64,000 bases of DNA from Streptomyces sp. NBC_00878 (GCF_026341515.1 NZ_JAPEOK010000001.1:8618001-8682000), one strand, 5' to 3'; shown: positions 1-8,473, numbered from the stretch's first letter. The notes: generated from the sequence alone by a model not told the origin. Numbers and translations are program-made.

Positions 1-232
1 CGACGCCGATCTGCGGGGGATGCTGACCGGGCAGCCGGAGGTCGTCGAGGCGGGCGAAGGGTTCCGCTGTGGGGGCTGGACGGCGACGGCCGGTGGCGAA
101 CGGCTGGAACTGGAGGGCGAGGGCGAGGCGATGGACGGGCTGCGGGCGCTGTGTGCCGCCGCCTGGACGGCCGCGGGGGATGGGGCGTGCGAGCTGGACG
201 GGGGGAAGGCGCTGGCGCGGCTGGGGCTTTGA
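1..232 (+). CDS. 3' end of an unidentified protein
   Basis: An open frame enters from the window edge (codons in phase with base 2) and stops with TGA at 230-232, leaving about 76 residues. The visible part is rich in Gly, Ala, Glu and Leu, with no motif I recognise. An ATG at base 20 is in frame, but the frame is open upstream of it, so I read this as the C-terminal end of a longer gene. It lies upstream of, and in the same direction as, the siderophore importer genes, but the 220-bp gap and the iron box argue against a shared promoter. Confidence 0.5.
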   Translation, partial: DADLRGMLTGQPEVVEAGEGFRCGGWTATAGGERLELEGEGEAMDGLRALCAAAWTAAGDGACELDGGKALARLGL

Positions 233-239
233 GCGCGGG

Positions 240-310
240 TGCGGAGGGTGCGGAGGGTGCGGAGGGTGCGACGGCTTCCTCGGCTTCCTCGGCTTCCTCG
301 GCTTCCTCGA
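240..310. repeat. two 9-bp tandem repeats
   Basis: Three copies of a tgcggaggg-type unit are followed by four copies of cttcctcgg with slight variation. They fill the gap between the first partial gene and the iron box. I see no gene here. Confidence 0.7.
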
Positions 311-432
311 ACTCCTTGGACTGCTTGGATTCCTTGGTTCCGCGGCCTCCGTGGGCCCTTCGGCGGGGCTCCGGAGTGCGGCCTCAAGAGGAAGGTCGCG
401 CAGGTCACCGCATACGCGGATCGAGCTCGCGG

Positions 433-451
433 GGAGGGTAGGCTAACCTAA
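433..451 (+). promoter_or_regulatory. DmdR/IdeR-type iron box
   Basis: The 19 bases end in TAGGCTAACCTAA and match the known streptomycete iron-box consensus (TTAGGTTAGGCTAACCTAA) at about 16 of 19 positions. Such boxes bind the iron-dependent repressor DmdR/IdeR. This one ends four bases before the GTG start of the siderophore permease gene, so repressor binding should block transcription of the importer when iron is plentiful. Confidence 0.8.
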
Positions 452-455
452 CTGC

Positions 456-1499
456 GTGTTGGTCGACAGTCCCTCTGTACCGCGCGCGGAGACCGCCCCC
501 GCGCCCCCAACCCGCCGGGCGATACGGGCCGCTGGGCTCTTCGTGTCCCTCGCCGTGCTGGTGCTCGTCGCGTTGGCGAGTATCGCGATCGGCGCAAAAG
601 AGCTGTCCCTGGAGCAGGTCTGGCACGGCTTGTTCGAGGACACCGGAACGTACGGCGACGTCGTGGTGAGCGAGCGGCTGTCGCGTACGGTCCTCGGGCT
701 GCTCGTGGGCGCCGCGCTCGGCCTTTCCGGGGCAGTCCTCCAGGCGCTGACCCGCAATCCGCTCGCCGACCCGGGACTGCTCGGCATCAACGCGGGCGCG
801 TCCGCCGCGGTCGTCACGGCCATCACCTTCTTCGGTGTCACCTCGCTGAGCGGCTATGTGTGGTTCGCCTTCGCGGGGGCGGCCGTCGTCGGGGCGCTCG
901 TGTACTTCCTCGGCGGCAGCCGGGGTGCCACACCGGTGCGGCTCGCGCTCGCCGGCACCGCGATCAGCGCCGCGCTCTACGGCTATCTGCAGGCCGTGAT
1001 GATCATGGACGAGGCGGCGCTCGGCAAGATGCGCTTCTGGACGGTCGGTTCGCTGGCCTCTGCAACGAACACGACCATCGAGCAGGTGCTGCCGTTCCTC
1101 GTGATCGGCACGGTCCTCGCGCTGGCACTCGCCCGGCCGCTGAACGCCATGGCCATGGGCGACGACACCGCCCGCGCGCTCGGGGCACATCTGAACCGCA
1201 CCCGCGGGCTGTCGATGGCCGCCGCGACCGTGCTCTGCGGGGCCGCGACCGCCGCCTGCGGGCCGATCGTCTTCGTCGGGCTGATGGTTCCGCACGTCGT
1301 ACGGTCCTTCACCGGGCCCGACCTGCGCTGGATCCTGCCGTACGCCACCGTGCTGTCACCGGTGCTGCTGCTCGGTGCCGATGTCATCGGCCGGATGATC
1401 GCCCGGCCCGCGGAGCTCCAGGTCGGCATCGTCACCGCGATCCTCGGCGGGCCGGTCTTCATCTTTCTCGTACGACGGCGGAGGACGGCGCAGCTGTGA
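456..1499 (+). CDS. FecCD-family siderophore ABC permease (first subunit)
   Basis: A 347-residue polytopic membrane protein of the FecCD/BtuC permease family. After a Pro/Ala-rich cytoplasmic N-terminus come about nine to ten hydrophobic segments. The family loop NPLADPGLLGI lies near residue 105, and the ATPase-contact region with a GxxxP-VGL stretch lies near residue 270. It should form the membrane channel with the next gene product for Fe(III)-siderophore uptake. The GTG start at 456 has no Shine-Dalgarno sequence and comes just after an iron box, so the mRNA may be leaderless. Its GTGA end overlaps the next permease gene. No substrate-binding lipoprotein gene is adjacent in this window. 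Confidence 0.9.
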   Translation: MLVDSPSVPRAETAPAPPTRRAIRAAGLFVSLAVLVLVALASIAIGAKELSLEQVWHGLFEDTGTYGDVVVSERLSRTVLGLLVGAALGLSGAVLQALTRNPLADPGLLGINAGASAAVVTAITFFGVTSLSGYVWFAFAGAAVVGALVYFLGGSRGATPVRLALAGTAISAALYGYLQAVMIMDEAALGKMRFWTVGSLASATNTTIEQVLPFLVIGTVLALALARPLNAMAMGDDTARALGAHLNRTRGLSMAAATVLCGAATAACGPIVFVGLMVPHVVRSFTGPDLRWILPYATVLSPVLLLGADVIGRMIARPAELQVGIVTAILGGPVFIFLVRRRRTAQL

Positions 1500-2584
1500 A
1501 GCCCCCACGCAACCAGACCGGACAAGATCAGCCGGGTTCCGTCCGGGCCTTTCGTACTCGGACCGTTCGTGCCGGTGGCGGGCTGTCGGTCCGTTTCGAT
1601 GTCCGCGCGTTCACGGTCGTCGCGCTGTTGCTCGTGGCCGCGCTCACCGCGAGTGTCGTGCTCATCGGCACCGGCGACTTCCCGATACCGGCGGCCGACG
1701 TCCTCAGGACGTTGCTCGGCAACGGCGACGCGGGCCAGGAGTTCATCGTCAACGAGCTGCGCCTGCCGCGGGTCCTGGTAGGGCTCCTGGTGGGAGCCTC
1801 GCTCGGGCTCGGCGGCGCGCTCTTCCAGGCCATCTCCCGCAATCCGCTGGGCAGTCCGGACGTACTCGGTCTCGGGCAGGGTGCGACGGCCGGCGCGCTC
1901 GTGATGATCGTGCTGTTCCCGGGGAGCGCCACCCAGGTCACCGTCGGGGCGCTGGTCGGCGGCCTGGTGACCGGGCTCGCCATCTATGTGCTCGCCTGGA
2001 AGCGGGGTGTGCACGGATATCGGCTGGTTCTGGTCGGTATCGGTGTCGCCGCGATCGTCACGGCCGTCAACGGCTATCTGATCACCAAGGCCGACCTCGT
2101 CGACGCGGCCCGCGCCATCGTCTGGATGACCGGTTCGCTCAACGGCCGTGACTGGGCCCAGGTCTGGCCGCTGCTCGGGCTGTGCGCCGTCCTCGTACCG
2201 CTGGTTCTCGGCAACGCGCGCGGGCTGCGGATGCTGGAGATGGGCGACGACGTGGCGTACGCGCTCGGTGTCCGGGTCGAGCGGACGCGGCTGCTGCTGA
2301 TGGTGGCCGCCGTGCTGCTCACCGCGTCCGCCACCGCGGCCGCGGGTCCGGTCGGCTTCGTCGCGCTCACCGCACCGCAGCTCGCGAGGCGCCTCACCCG
2401 CTCGCCGGGACCCAACCTGGTGCCCGCGATGTGCATGGGCGCCACCCTGCTGGTCGTCGCGGACTGGGCCTCGCAGCGGGCCTTCGGTGCCGACCAGTTG
2501 CCCGTCGGCGTCGTGACCGGAGTGCTCGGCGGTGTCTATCTGCTGTGGCTCCTGGTCACCGAGCGGAAGGCGGGCCGGATATGA
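1496..2584 (+). CDS. FecCD-family siderophore ABC permease (second subunit)
   Basis: A 362-residue membrane protein paralogous to the preceding gene product, with the equivalent loop NPLGSPDVLGLGQGA near residue 120 and a similar pattern of hydrophobic segments. The GTG start at 1496 overlaps the upstream TGA (GTGA), which implies translational coupling. The frame stays open far upstream (to 860), but that part is antisense-like shadow translation within the first permease. The two permeases probably form a heterodimer, as in FepDG-type importers. The end overlaps an ATG in frame with the ATPase gene. Confidence 0.9.
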   Translation: MKPPRNQTGQDQPGSVRAFRTRTVRAGGGLSVRFDVRAFTVVALLLVAALTASVVLIGTGDFPIPAADVLRTLLGNGDAGQEFIVNELRLPRVLVGLLVGASLGLGGALFQAISRNPLGSPDVLGLGQGATAGALVMIVLFPGSATQVTVGALVGGLVTGLAIYVLAWKRGVHGYRLVLVGIGVAAIVTAVNGYLITKADLVDAARAIVWMTGSLNGRDWAQVWPLLGLCAVLVPLVLGNARGLRMLEMGDDVAYALGVRVERTRLLLMVAAVLLTASATAAAGPVGFVALTAPQLARRLTRSPGPNLVPAMCMGATLLVVADWASQRAFGADQLPVGVVTGVLGGVYLLWLLVTERKAGRI

Positions 2585-2793
2585 ATGCCGACGACGGGAC
2601 CAGTACGGCCGCCGGCGACATGGCGAGTACGGCCGCCGATGACACGACACGTATGGCCGTCGACGACACGATGAGCGCGGCCGATGACGACTCGATGAGC
2701 GCGGCCGATGACGGCAAGTCGCGTACGGCCGTCGACCGCAAGACGAGTACGGGCGCCGATGGCGGGCCGCACGTGAACACCCGAAGGAGCACT
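2581..2793 (+). repeat. in-frame Asp/Ala/Thr-rich repeat ahead of the ATPase gene
   Basis: This stretch is in frame with the ATPase gene and begins with an ATG that overlaps the permease stop. It would encode a 71-residue low-complexity extension of repeated STAADD / MSAADD units, with a nearly exact 24-bp duplication at about 2670-2717. No ABC ATPase has such a domain. A better start with a clear ribosome-binding site follows at 2794, so this may be a translated leader, an N-terminal extension or a spacer. Confidence 0.6.
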
Positions 2794-3615
2794 GTGAACC
2801 GCCTGTCCGCCGAGAACGTCACCCTCGCCTACGACCAGCGCGTCATCGCCGAGCAGTTGTCGGTCGAGATACCGGACAACTCGTTCACGGTGATCGTCGG
2901 CCCGAACGCCTGCGGCAAGTCCACGCTGCTGCGCGCGCTGTCCCGCATGCTGAAGCCGCGCCAGGGCCGGGTGCTGCTCGACGGGCAGGTCATCCAGTCG
3001 CTGCCCGCGAAGAAGGTGGCCAGGACGCTCGGGCTGCTGCCGCAGTCGTCGATCGCGCCGGACGGGATCACCGTCGGCGACCTCGTGGGGCGCGGGCGCT
3101 ACCCGCACCAGGGGCTGTTGCGTCAGTGGTCGACCGAGGACGAGCGGATCGTGCGCGAGTCCATGACCTCGACCGGAGTCGCCGAACTGGCCGACCGATA
3201 CGTCGACGAACTCTCCGGAGGCCAGCGCCAGCGCGTGTGGATCGCCATGGCACTCGCCCAGCAGACTCCGCTGCTGCTGCTCGACGAGCCGACGACCTAT
3301 CTCGACATCCAGCACCAGATCGACGTGCTCGACCTGTGCGCGGAACTCCACGAGGAGCAGGGCCGCACCCTGGTCGCCGTACTGCACGACCTCAACCACG
3401 CGGCCCGGTACGCCACTCACCTGATCGCCCTGCGCGAGGGCTCGGTGATCGCCGAGGGCGCCCCGGCCGACATCGTCACGGCCGAGCTGGTCGAGGAGGT
3501 CTTCGGACTGCGCTGCCAAGTCATCGACGACCCGGAGACGGGTACGCCGCTGGTGGTGCCGGCGGCGCGGAAGGCACGTACGTCCGCCGCGTCCGTCGGA
3601 GTCACGAAGAGTTAG
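2794..3615 (+). CDS. siderophore ABC transporter ATP-binding protein (FepC type)
   Basis: A 273-residue ABC ATPase that powers the two FecCD permeases upstream. Walker A GPNACGKST is at residues 36-44, the Q-loop at LLPQSS, the signature LSGGQRQR near residue 142, Walker B LLLLDEPT near 160, and the switch histidine in VLHDLNHA. The start chosen is GTG 2794 with gaaggag five bases upstream. An in-frame ATG at 2581 would add 71 repetitive residues. The residues after about 240 form a short Ala/Thr tail. It is the third gene of an iron-regulated operon. Confidence 0.92.
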   Translation: MNRLSAENVTLAYDQRVIAEQLSVEIPDNSFTVIVGPNACGKSTLLRALSRMLKPRQGRVLLDGQVIQSLPAKKVARTLGLLPQSSIAPDGITVGDLVGRGRYPHQGLLRQWSTEDERIVRESMTSTGVAELADRYVDELSGGQRQRVWIAMALAQQTPLLLLDEPTTYLDIQHQIDVLDLCAELHEEQGRTLVAVLHDLNHAARYATHLIALREGSVIAEGAPADIVTAELVEEVFGLRCQVIDDPETGTPLVVPAARKARTSAASVGVTKS

Positions 3616-3666
3616 TGCTCCCGGAGGGCGCAGGATGATCGCCGAGGGCCGACCGGGCGATGCGGA

Positions 3667-3702
3667 GCAGGAGCAGGATCAGGATCAGGATCAGGATCAG
3701 AG
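3667..3702. repeat. hexanucleotide repeat over a stop codon
   Basis: Two agcagg units and four atcagg units lie in tandem between two convergent genes. The TGA stop of the leftward SCP2-like gene (3697-3699, read as tca on the plus strand) lies inside the array. Confidence 0.75.
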
Positions 3703-4044
3703 GAGCTTTCTGAGCCTGAGCAGGTCGCGCAGGCCCGCTTCGAGCTTGACGCGGCCCGAGCCCCAGGCCTTCGCGAAGTTCAGCTCGCCGTCGACCATCG
3801 CGACCAGGTCGTCGCCGGCCATCGTGAGCCGGATCTCGGACTTGTCGGGTGGTGGGCCCTGGACCGTGTCGAGCACCTCGATCCGGCCGTCCTGGAGACG
3901 GCCGACGAAGGTGACGTCGAGGTCGGTGATATGGCAGCTCAGCGAGCGGTCCAACGCCGCCGCGCTGCGTACGTCGCCGTCCGCGCCCGCCATGTTGTCC
4001 GAGAGCTTGTCGAGTGCGCTGCGGCACTCCTCAATCGTGGCCAT
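3697..4044 (-). CDS. SCP2-like sterol/lipid-binding domain protein
   Basis: A 115-residue single-domain protein starting MATIEECRSALDKL. The central TDLDVTFVGRLQDGRIEVLD and the end MAGDDLVAMVDGELNFAKAWGSGRVKLEAG fit the SCP-2 sterol-transfer fold, a small hydrophobic-ligand carrier common in actinomycetes. The ligand is unknown. The ATG at 4044 gives a product of typical single-domain length. The frame extends upstream to 4884, but that part is antisense to the next two genes and has the wrong composition. It is divergent from the gene at 4087, with only 42 bases between them. Confidence 0.75.
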   Translation of the reverse strand: MATIEECRSALDKLSDNMAGADGDVRSAAALDRSLSCHITDLDVTFVGRLQDGRIEVLDTVQGPPPDKSEIRLTMAGDDLVAMVDGELNFAKAWGSGRVKLEAGLRDLLRLRKLL

Positions 4045-4086
4045 CGCGATCGACGGTACCTCAGTGCTTCGCGGTAGCGTCGAGTC

Positions 4087-4695
4087 ATGAGCGACTCCAT
4101 GACCGGCCCGGAGACGGGAGCCTTCGACACGGGGCCCTTCGGTGCGGAGGGTCACGTTCCGGCCGAGGGCGTGCCCGGGCCCGTGTCCGAGCCGGTTCCG
4201 ATGCCGGTACCGGGTTCGGCTCCGGCTCCGGCTCCGGTGCCGTCCGCGGATCCCGAAGCCACGGCCCGGCCCGAAGCCGAAGCTGTAGCCGAGGCCGTAG
4301 CCGGACCTGAGGCCCGAGCCGAGGCGGCGCCCGTCGCGGAACCCGGGCCTGACTCGGTATCCGAACCCGACTCGGCACCCGAACCCGACTCGGCACCCGA
4401 ACCCGACTCGGCACCCGAGGACGATCCCGCCGCCCCCGCTCCGCTGCACGTGCCGCGTACGCCCACGGGCAACGCCGAGGCCGACGCCCTGCTGGACCGG
4501 CTGGCCGATGTGGACCACCTCGCCACGGACGGGCACGTCGAGGTGTACGAGGATGTGCACCGGGGGCTGCGCGACGCGCTCACCGCGCTCGACGCCCGCC
4601 CGGGACCTCCGGTTCCCACCCGCCACCCGACCACCACCCCTCAACGAGGCCCTGCGGGCCGCCCATCCGATTCTTCGTACGTACACAGGAGCTGA
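4087..4695 (+). CDS. Pro/Ala/Glu-rich protein with a short conserved C-terminal helix region
   Basis: A 202-residue protein. Residues 1-115 are disordered (Pro, Glu, Ala, Ser) and include three copies of a PEPDSA hexapeptide encoded by an 18-bp tandem repeat at about 4361-4415. Residues 118-165 (TPTGNAEADALLDRLADVDHL and on) look like a small helical domain that is probably the conserved part. It ends seven bases before tlyA and is probably co-transcribed with it. No function is recognised. The last 25 residues are compositionally odd and could reflect a frameshift. Confidence 0.65.
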   Translation: MSDSMTGPETGAFDTGPFGAEGHVPAEGVPGPVSEPVPMPVPGSAPAPAPVPSADPEATARPEAEAVAEAVAGPEARAEAAPVAEPGPDSVSEPDSAPEPDSAPEPDSAPEDDPAAPAPLHVPRTPTGNAEADALLDRLADVDHLATDGHVEVYEDVHRGLRDALTALDARPGPPVPTRHPTTTPQRGPAGRPSDSSYVHRS

Positions 4696-4702
4696 ACCGA
4701 AC

Positions 4703-5518
4703 GTGGCAGGAGTGGCACGACGCCGCCTCGACGCCGAGCTGGTCCGGCGCAAGCTCGCCCGCTCGCGCGAGCACGCCGGACAGCTGATCGCCGCCGGGCG
4801 GGTCACCGTCGGCAAGACTCTCGCGACCAAGCCCGCCACCCAGGTGGAGACCGCCGCCCCCATCCTGGTCGCCCAGGACGACAACGACCCCGACTACGTC
4901 TCGCGCGGCGGCCACAAGCTCGCCGGGGCGCTGGAGGCCTTCGTTCCGCTCGGTCTGGAGGTCGAGGGGCGCAGGGCGCTGGACGCCGGCGCCTCGACCG
5001 GCGGTTTCACCGATGTACTGCTGCGCGCGGGCGTCGCCCACGTCGTCGCCGTGGACGTCGGCTACGGGCAGTTGGCCTGGTCTCTTCAGAGTGATGAACG
5101 CGTCACCGTCAAGGACCGTACGAACGTACGCGAGTTGACGTTGGAGGCGATCGATGGGGAGCCGGTGGATCTTATTGTCGGTGACTTGTCCTTCATCCCG
5201 CTCGGCCTGGTGCTGCCCGCCCTTGTGCGGTGCGCGGCGCCCGGAGCCGACCTGGTGATGATGGTCAAGCCGCAGTTCGAGGTGGGCAGGGAACGGCTCG
5301 GGAGCGGCGGAGTCGTCCGCAGCCCCGAGCTACGGGCGGACGCCGTACGCGGTGTGGCCCGGCAGGCGGGGGAACTGGGACTCGGGGTGAACGGTGTGAC
5401 GGCCAGCCCGCTGCCCGGGCCCTCGGGGAATGTCGAGTACTTTCTGTGGCTGCGTGCCGGGGCACCCGCACTGGACCCGGCCGACGTTGACCGTGCAGTG
5501 GCGGAGGGGCCGCGTTGA
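4703..5518 (+). CDS. tlyA: TlyA-family 2'-O-ribose rRNA methyltransferase / hemolysin-like
   Basis: A 271-residue protein. Residues 1-60 are an S4 RNA-binding domain (RRRLDAELVRRKLARSREHA). A FtsJ-like SAM methyltransferase follows, with motif I ALDAGASTGGFTD near residue 92, VGDLSFIPL near 160 and MVKPQFE near 190. TlyA methylates 16S and 23S rRNA riboses, which makes mycobacterial ribosomes sensitive to capreomycin. The GTG start at 4703 has AGGAG 11 bases upstream. A second in-frame GTG lies nine bases later. The TTGA overlap with nadK indicates an operon tlyA-nadK(-recN). Confidence 0.93.
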   Translation: MAGVARRRLDAELVRRKLARSREHAGQLIAAGRVTVGKTLATKPATQVETAAPILVAQDDNDPDYVSRGGHKLAGALEAFVPLGLEVEGRRALDAGASTGGFTDVLLRAGVAHVVAVDVGYGQLAWSLQSDERVTVKDRTNVRELTLEAIDGEPVDLIVGDLSFIPLGLVLPALVRCAAPGADLVMMVKPQFEVGRERLGSGGVVRSPELRADAVRGVARQAGELGLGVNGVTASPLPGPSGNVEYFLWLRAGAPALDPADVDRAVAEGPR

Positions 5519-6420
5519 CACAGACCCGAGCTCGTACTGTTTTTCTGCTCGCCCACACCGGACGGCCCGCGGCCATCCGCAGTGCCGAGCTCGTCGTCCA
5601 GGGGCTGGTGCGTTCCGGTCTCGGCGTACGGGTCCTGGAGGCGGAGGCGGCCGATCTGCCGTTGCCGGCGAGCGTGGAGCTCGTCAAGGAGGCGACACCG
5701 GAGTGCCTCGACGGGTGTGAGCTGCTGATCGTCCTCGGCGGTGACGGGACGCTGCTGCGCGGCGCCGAGTTCGCCCGCGCCTCCGGGGTGCCCATGCTCG
5801 GCGTCAACCTCGGGCGTGTCGGCTTCCTCGCGGAGGCCGAGCGCGACGACCTCGACAAGGTCGTCGACCGGGTGGTGACGAAGGCGTACGAGGTCGAGGA
5901 GCGGATGACCGTCGACGTCGTCGTGCACAGCAACGGCGATGTCGTCCACACGGACTGGGCGCTCAACGAGGCCGCCGTGCAGAAGGCGGGGGCCGAGAAG
6001 CTCCTGGAGGTCGTGCTGGAGATCGACGGGCGGCCGGTGACCGGGTTCGGGTGCGACGGGATCGTACTGTCGACGCCGACCGGGTCGACGGCGTACGCGT
6101 TCTCCGCGGGCGGGCCCGTGGTGTGGCCGGAGGTGGAGGCGCTGCTCATGGTGCCGATCAGCGCGCACGCCCTGTTCGCCAAACCGCTGGTGACCTCGCC
6201 GAACTCGGTGCTGGCCGTGGAGGTCCTGCCGCACATCCCGCCCGGGGTGCTGTGGTGCGACGGTCGCCGCACGATCGAACTGCCGCCCGGCGCCCGGGTG
6301 GAGGTCCGCCGGGGGGCCGTGCCGGTGCGGTTGGCGCGGCTGCACCATGCCTCGTTCACCGATCGGCTCGTCGCCAAGTTCGCGTTGCCGGTGGCGGGGT
6401 GGCGGGGCGCTCCGCACTGA
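5515..6420 (+). CDS. nadK: NAD kinase
   Basis: A 301-residue ATP-NAD kinase that makes NADP from NAD. The diagnostic GGDGTLLRGAEF lies near residue 75, the ALNEAAV motif near 150, and the Gly/Thr-rich TPTGSTAYAFSAGGP near 185. The TTG start overlaps the TGA of tlyA, with an aggggc ribosome-binding sequence just upstream. tlyA-nadK-recN is the standard actinomycete order. A 300-bp repeat-containing gap separates it from recN. Confidence 0.95.
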   Translation: MTQTRARTVFLLAHTGRPAAIRSAELVVQGLVRSGLGVRVLEAEAADLPLPASVELVKEATPECLDGCELLIVLGGDGTLLRGAEFARASGVPMLGVNLGRVGFLAEAERDDLDKVVDRVVTKAYEVEERMTVDVVVHSNGDVVHTDWALNEAAVQKAGAEKLLEVVLEIDGRPVTGFGCDGIVLSTPTGSTAYAFSAGGPVVWPEVEALLMVPISAHALFAKPLVTSPNSVLAVEVLPHIPPGVLWCDGRRTIELPPGARVEVRRGAVPVRLARLHHASFTDRLVAKFALPVAGWRGAPH

Positions 6421-6469
6421 GTGCTCCGCAGGGAGCGGGGCTTGTCGTTGGTTTGGTGCGGGCCGGTGG

Positions 6470-6640
6470 GGGCTGGTCGCTCCCCCACTCTCGGCTTCGC
6501 TCGAGCGGGGGGACCCCCATCGCGGCGGAGCCGCATATCGACACAGCCCCGCGCCCCTGAAAGACGGGGCTACGCCCCTGTCTTTCGTCTTTAGGGTGCG
6601 CGGCGAACTGCGCGACCAGCCCCCACGCGCCCGCAGCCGG
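6470..6640. repeat. dispersed intergenic repeat with nested hairpins
   Basis: A block between nadK and recN. It starts with tcccccactctcggcttcgc (6481-6500), runs through a gcggggggac arm, and ends with a long imperfect hairpin at about 6549-6603 (CCGCGCCCCTGAAAGAC pairing with GTCTTTAGGGTGCGCGG). I know the same module as a common streptomycete intergenic repeat. A second copy of its first 40 bases lies in a coding sequence at 25236-25275. The hairpin could act as a terminator for nadK. Confidence 0.7.
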
Positions 6641-6721
6641 GGGACGGGCAATTCGGTCAACCGCACCTGGGGGTTTGTGGAGGGACTGGGGCCGCGTCGC
6701 GCCGGGTGGCCGAAACCTCGT

Positions 6722-8473
6722 ATGGTCATGTCCGTGTTGGAGGAGATGCGGATACGGTCGCTCGGAGTCATCGACGACGCGGTCGTCGAGCTGTCACCCG
6801 GCTTCACCGCCGTGACCGGTGAGACCGGCGCGGGCAAGACGATGGTGGTCACCAGCCTGGGCCTGCTGCTGGGCGGGCGCGCGGACCCGGCCCTCGTGCG
6901 GATCGGGGCCAAGAACGCGGTCGTGGAGGGGCGGATCTCCGTCCCCGACGGTGCCTCGGCCGTCCTACGGGCCGAGGAGGCGGGCGCGGAGCTCGACGAC
7001 GGGGTGCTGCTCATCAGCCGTACCGTTTCCGCCGAGGGACGATCACGAGCACACCTGGGCGGGCGTTCCGTGCCGGTGGGGCTGCTCGCCGAGCTCGCCG
7101 ACGACCTGGTGGCCGTGCACGGCCAGACCGATCAGCAGGGGTTGCTCAAACTGTCCCGGCAGCGGCAGGCCCTCGACCGGTACGCGGGCGACGCCGTCGC
7201 CGTACCGCTCGCCAAGTACGCGGGCGCCTACCGACGGCTGCGCGCCATCTCCACCGAGCTGGACGAGATCACCACGCGCGCGCGGGAGCGTGCCCAGGAA
7301 GCCGACATGCTGCGCTTCGGGCTCGACGAGATCGCCGCGGTGGAGCCGCGGGCGGGCGAGGACGTCGAACTGGCGGCCGAAGCCGAGCGGCTCGGGCACG
7401 CGGAGGCGCTGGCGTCCGCCGCCACGGCCGCGCACGCCGCCCTCGCGGGCAATCCCGAGGACCCGGAGGCCATCGACGCCACGACGCTCGTCGCGGGCGC
7501 GCACCGGGCCCTGGAGGCCGTACGGTCCCACGACGCGGCCCTCGGCGCGCTGGCCGGCCGCATCGGGGAGATCGGGATCCTGCTGGGCGATGTGGCGGGG
7601 GAGCTGGCGGGGTACGCCGACGACCTCGACGCGGACCCGCTGCGGCTCGCGGCGGTCGAGGAGCGGCGCGCGGCGCTCACCGCGCTGACCCGCAAGTACG
7701 GGGAGCACGGCGAGGGCACGGCTACGGTCCTGACCTGGGCGGAACAAGGAGTCGCGCGACTCCTGGAGCTGGACGGCGACGACGACCGGATCGGCGAGCT
7801 GACGGCCGAGCGGGACGCGCTGCGGGCCGAACTGGGCGGGCTGGCACAGGGGTTGACGGACGCCCGTACGGAGGCCGCCGAGCGCTTCGCCGCCGCCGTG
7901 ACCGCCGAACTCGCCTCGCTCGCCATGCCGCACGCGCGCGTGTCGTTCGAGATCCGGCAGACCGAGGACCCGGAGGGCGTGGAGGTCGGCGGCCGGCCGG
8001 TCTCGTACGGGCCCGCCGGGGTCGACGAGGTGGAACTGCTCCTCGCTCCGCATCCGGGGGCGCCGCCGCGGCCCATCGCCAAGGGGGCGTCCGGTGGTGA
8101 GCTGTCGCGCGTCATGCTGGCCGTCGAGGTCGTGTTCGCGGGTACGGATCCGGTGCCGACGTATCTCTTCGACGAGGTCGACGCGGGTGTCGGCGGCAAG
8201 GCCGCGGTCGAGATCGGGCGGCGGCTCGCGCGGCTCGCCAAGAGCGCGCAGGTCGTTGTCGTCACCCATCTCCCCCAGGTGGCCGCCTTCGCCGACCGGC
8301 AGTTGCTGGTCGAGAAGACGAACGACGGGTCGGTGACCCGGTCCGGGGTGAAGGTCCTGGAGGGCGAGGCGCGGGTACGGGAGCTGTCGCGGATGCTGGC
8401 CGGGCAGGAGGACTCGGAGACGGCCCGGGCGCACGCGGAGGAGTTGCTGGCGGCGGCCCGGAGCGACGGGTAG
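6722..8473 (+). CDS. recN: DNA repair protein RecN
   Basis: A 583-residue SMC-like ATPase acting in double-strand-break repair. Walker A GETGAGKT is about residues 35-42, a long charged coiled-coil arm covers about 150-400, the signature KGASGGELSRVMLA lies near 455, and Walker B TYLFDEVDAG near 485. The length matches the family (about 570). The start is uncertain: ATG 6722, ATG 6728, GTG 6734 and TTG 6737 are all in frame, and none has a good ribosome-binding site. The conserved sequence begins at LEEMRIRSLGV. Confidence 0.94.
   Translation: MVMSVLEEMRIRSLGVIDDAVVELSPGFTAVTGETGAGKTMVVTSLGLLLGGRADPALVRIGAKNAVVEGRISVPDGASAVLRAEEAGAELDDGVLLISRTVSAEGRSRAHLGGRSVPVGLLAELADDLVAVHGQTDQQGLLKLSRQRQALDRYAGDAVAVPLAKYAGAYRRLRAISTELDEITTRARERAQEADMLRFGLDEIAAVEPRAGEDVELAAEAERLGHAEALASAATAAHAALAGNPEDPEAIDATTLVAGAHRALEAVRSHDAALGALAGRIGEIGILLGDVAGELAGYADDLDADPLRLAAVEERRAALTALTRKYGEHGEGTATVLTWAEQGVARLLELDGDDDRIGELTAERDALRAELGGLAQGLTDARTEAAERFAAAVTAELASLAMPHARVSFEIRQTEDPEGVEVGGRPVSYGPAGVDEVELLLAPHPGAPPRPIAKGASGGELSRVMLAVEVVFAGTDPVPTYLFDEVDAGVGGKAAVEIGRRLARLAKSAQVVVVTHLPQVAAFADRQLLVEKTNDGSVTRSGVKVLEGEARVRELSRMLAGQEDSETARAHAEELLAAARSDG

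Noticed and set aside
983..2650. Long minus-strand frame (555 aa) opposite the permeases
   Set aside because: Arg/Asp/Gln/His-rich composition typical of antisense shadows; the plus-strand FecCD genes explain the DNA.
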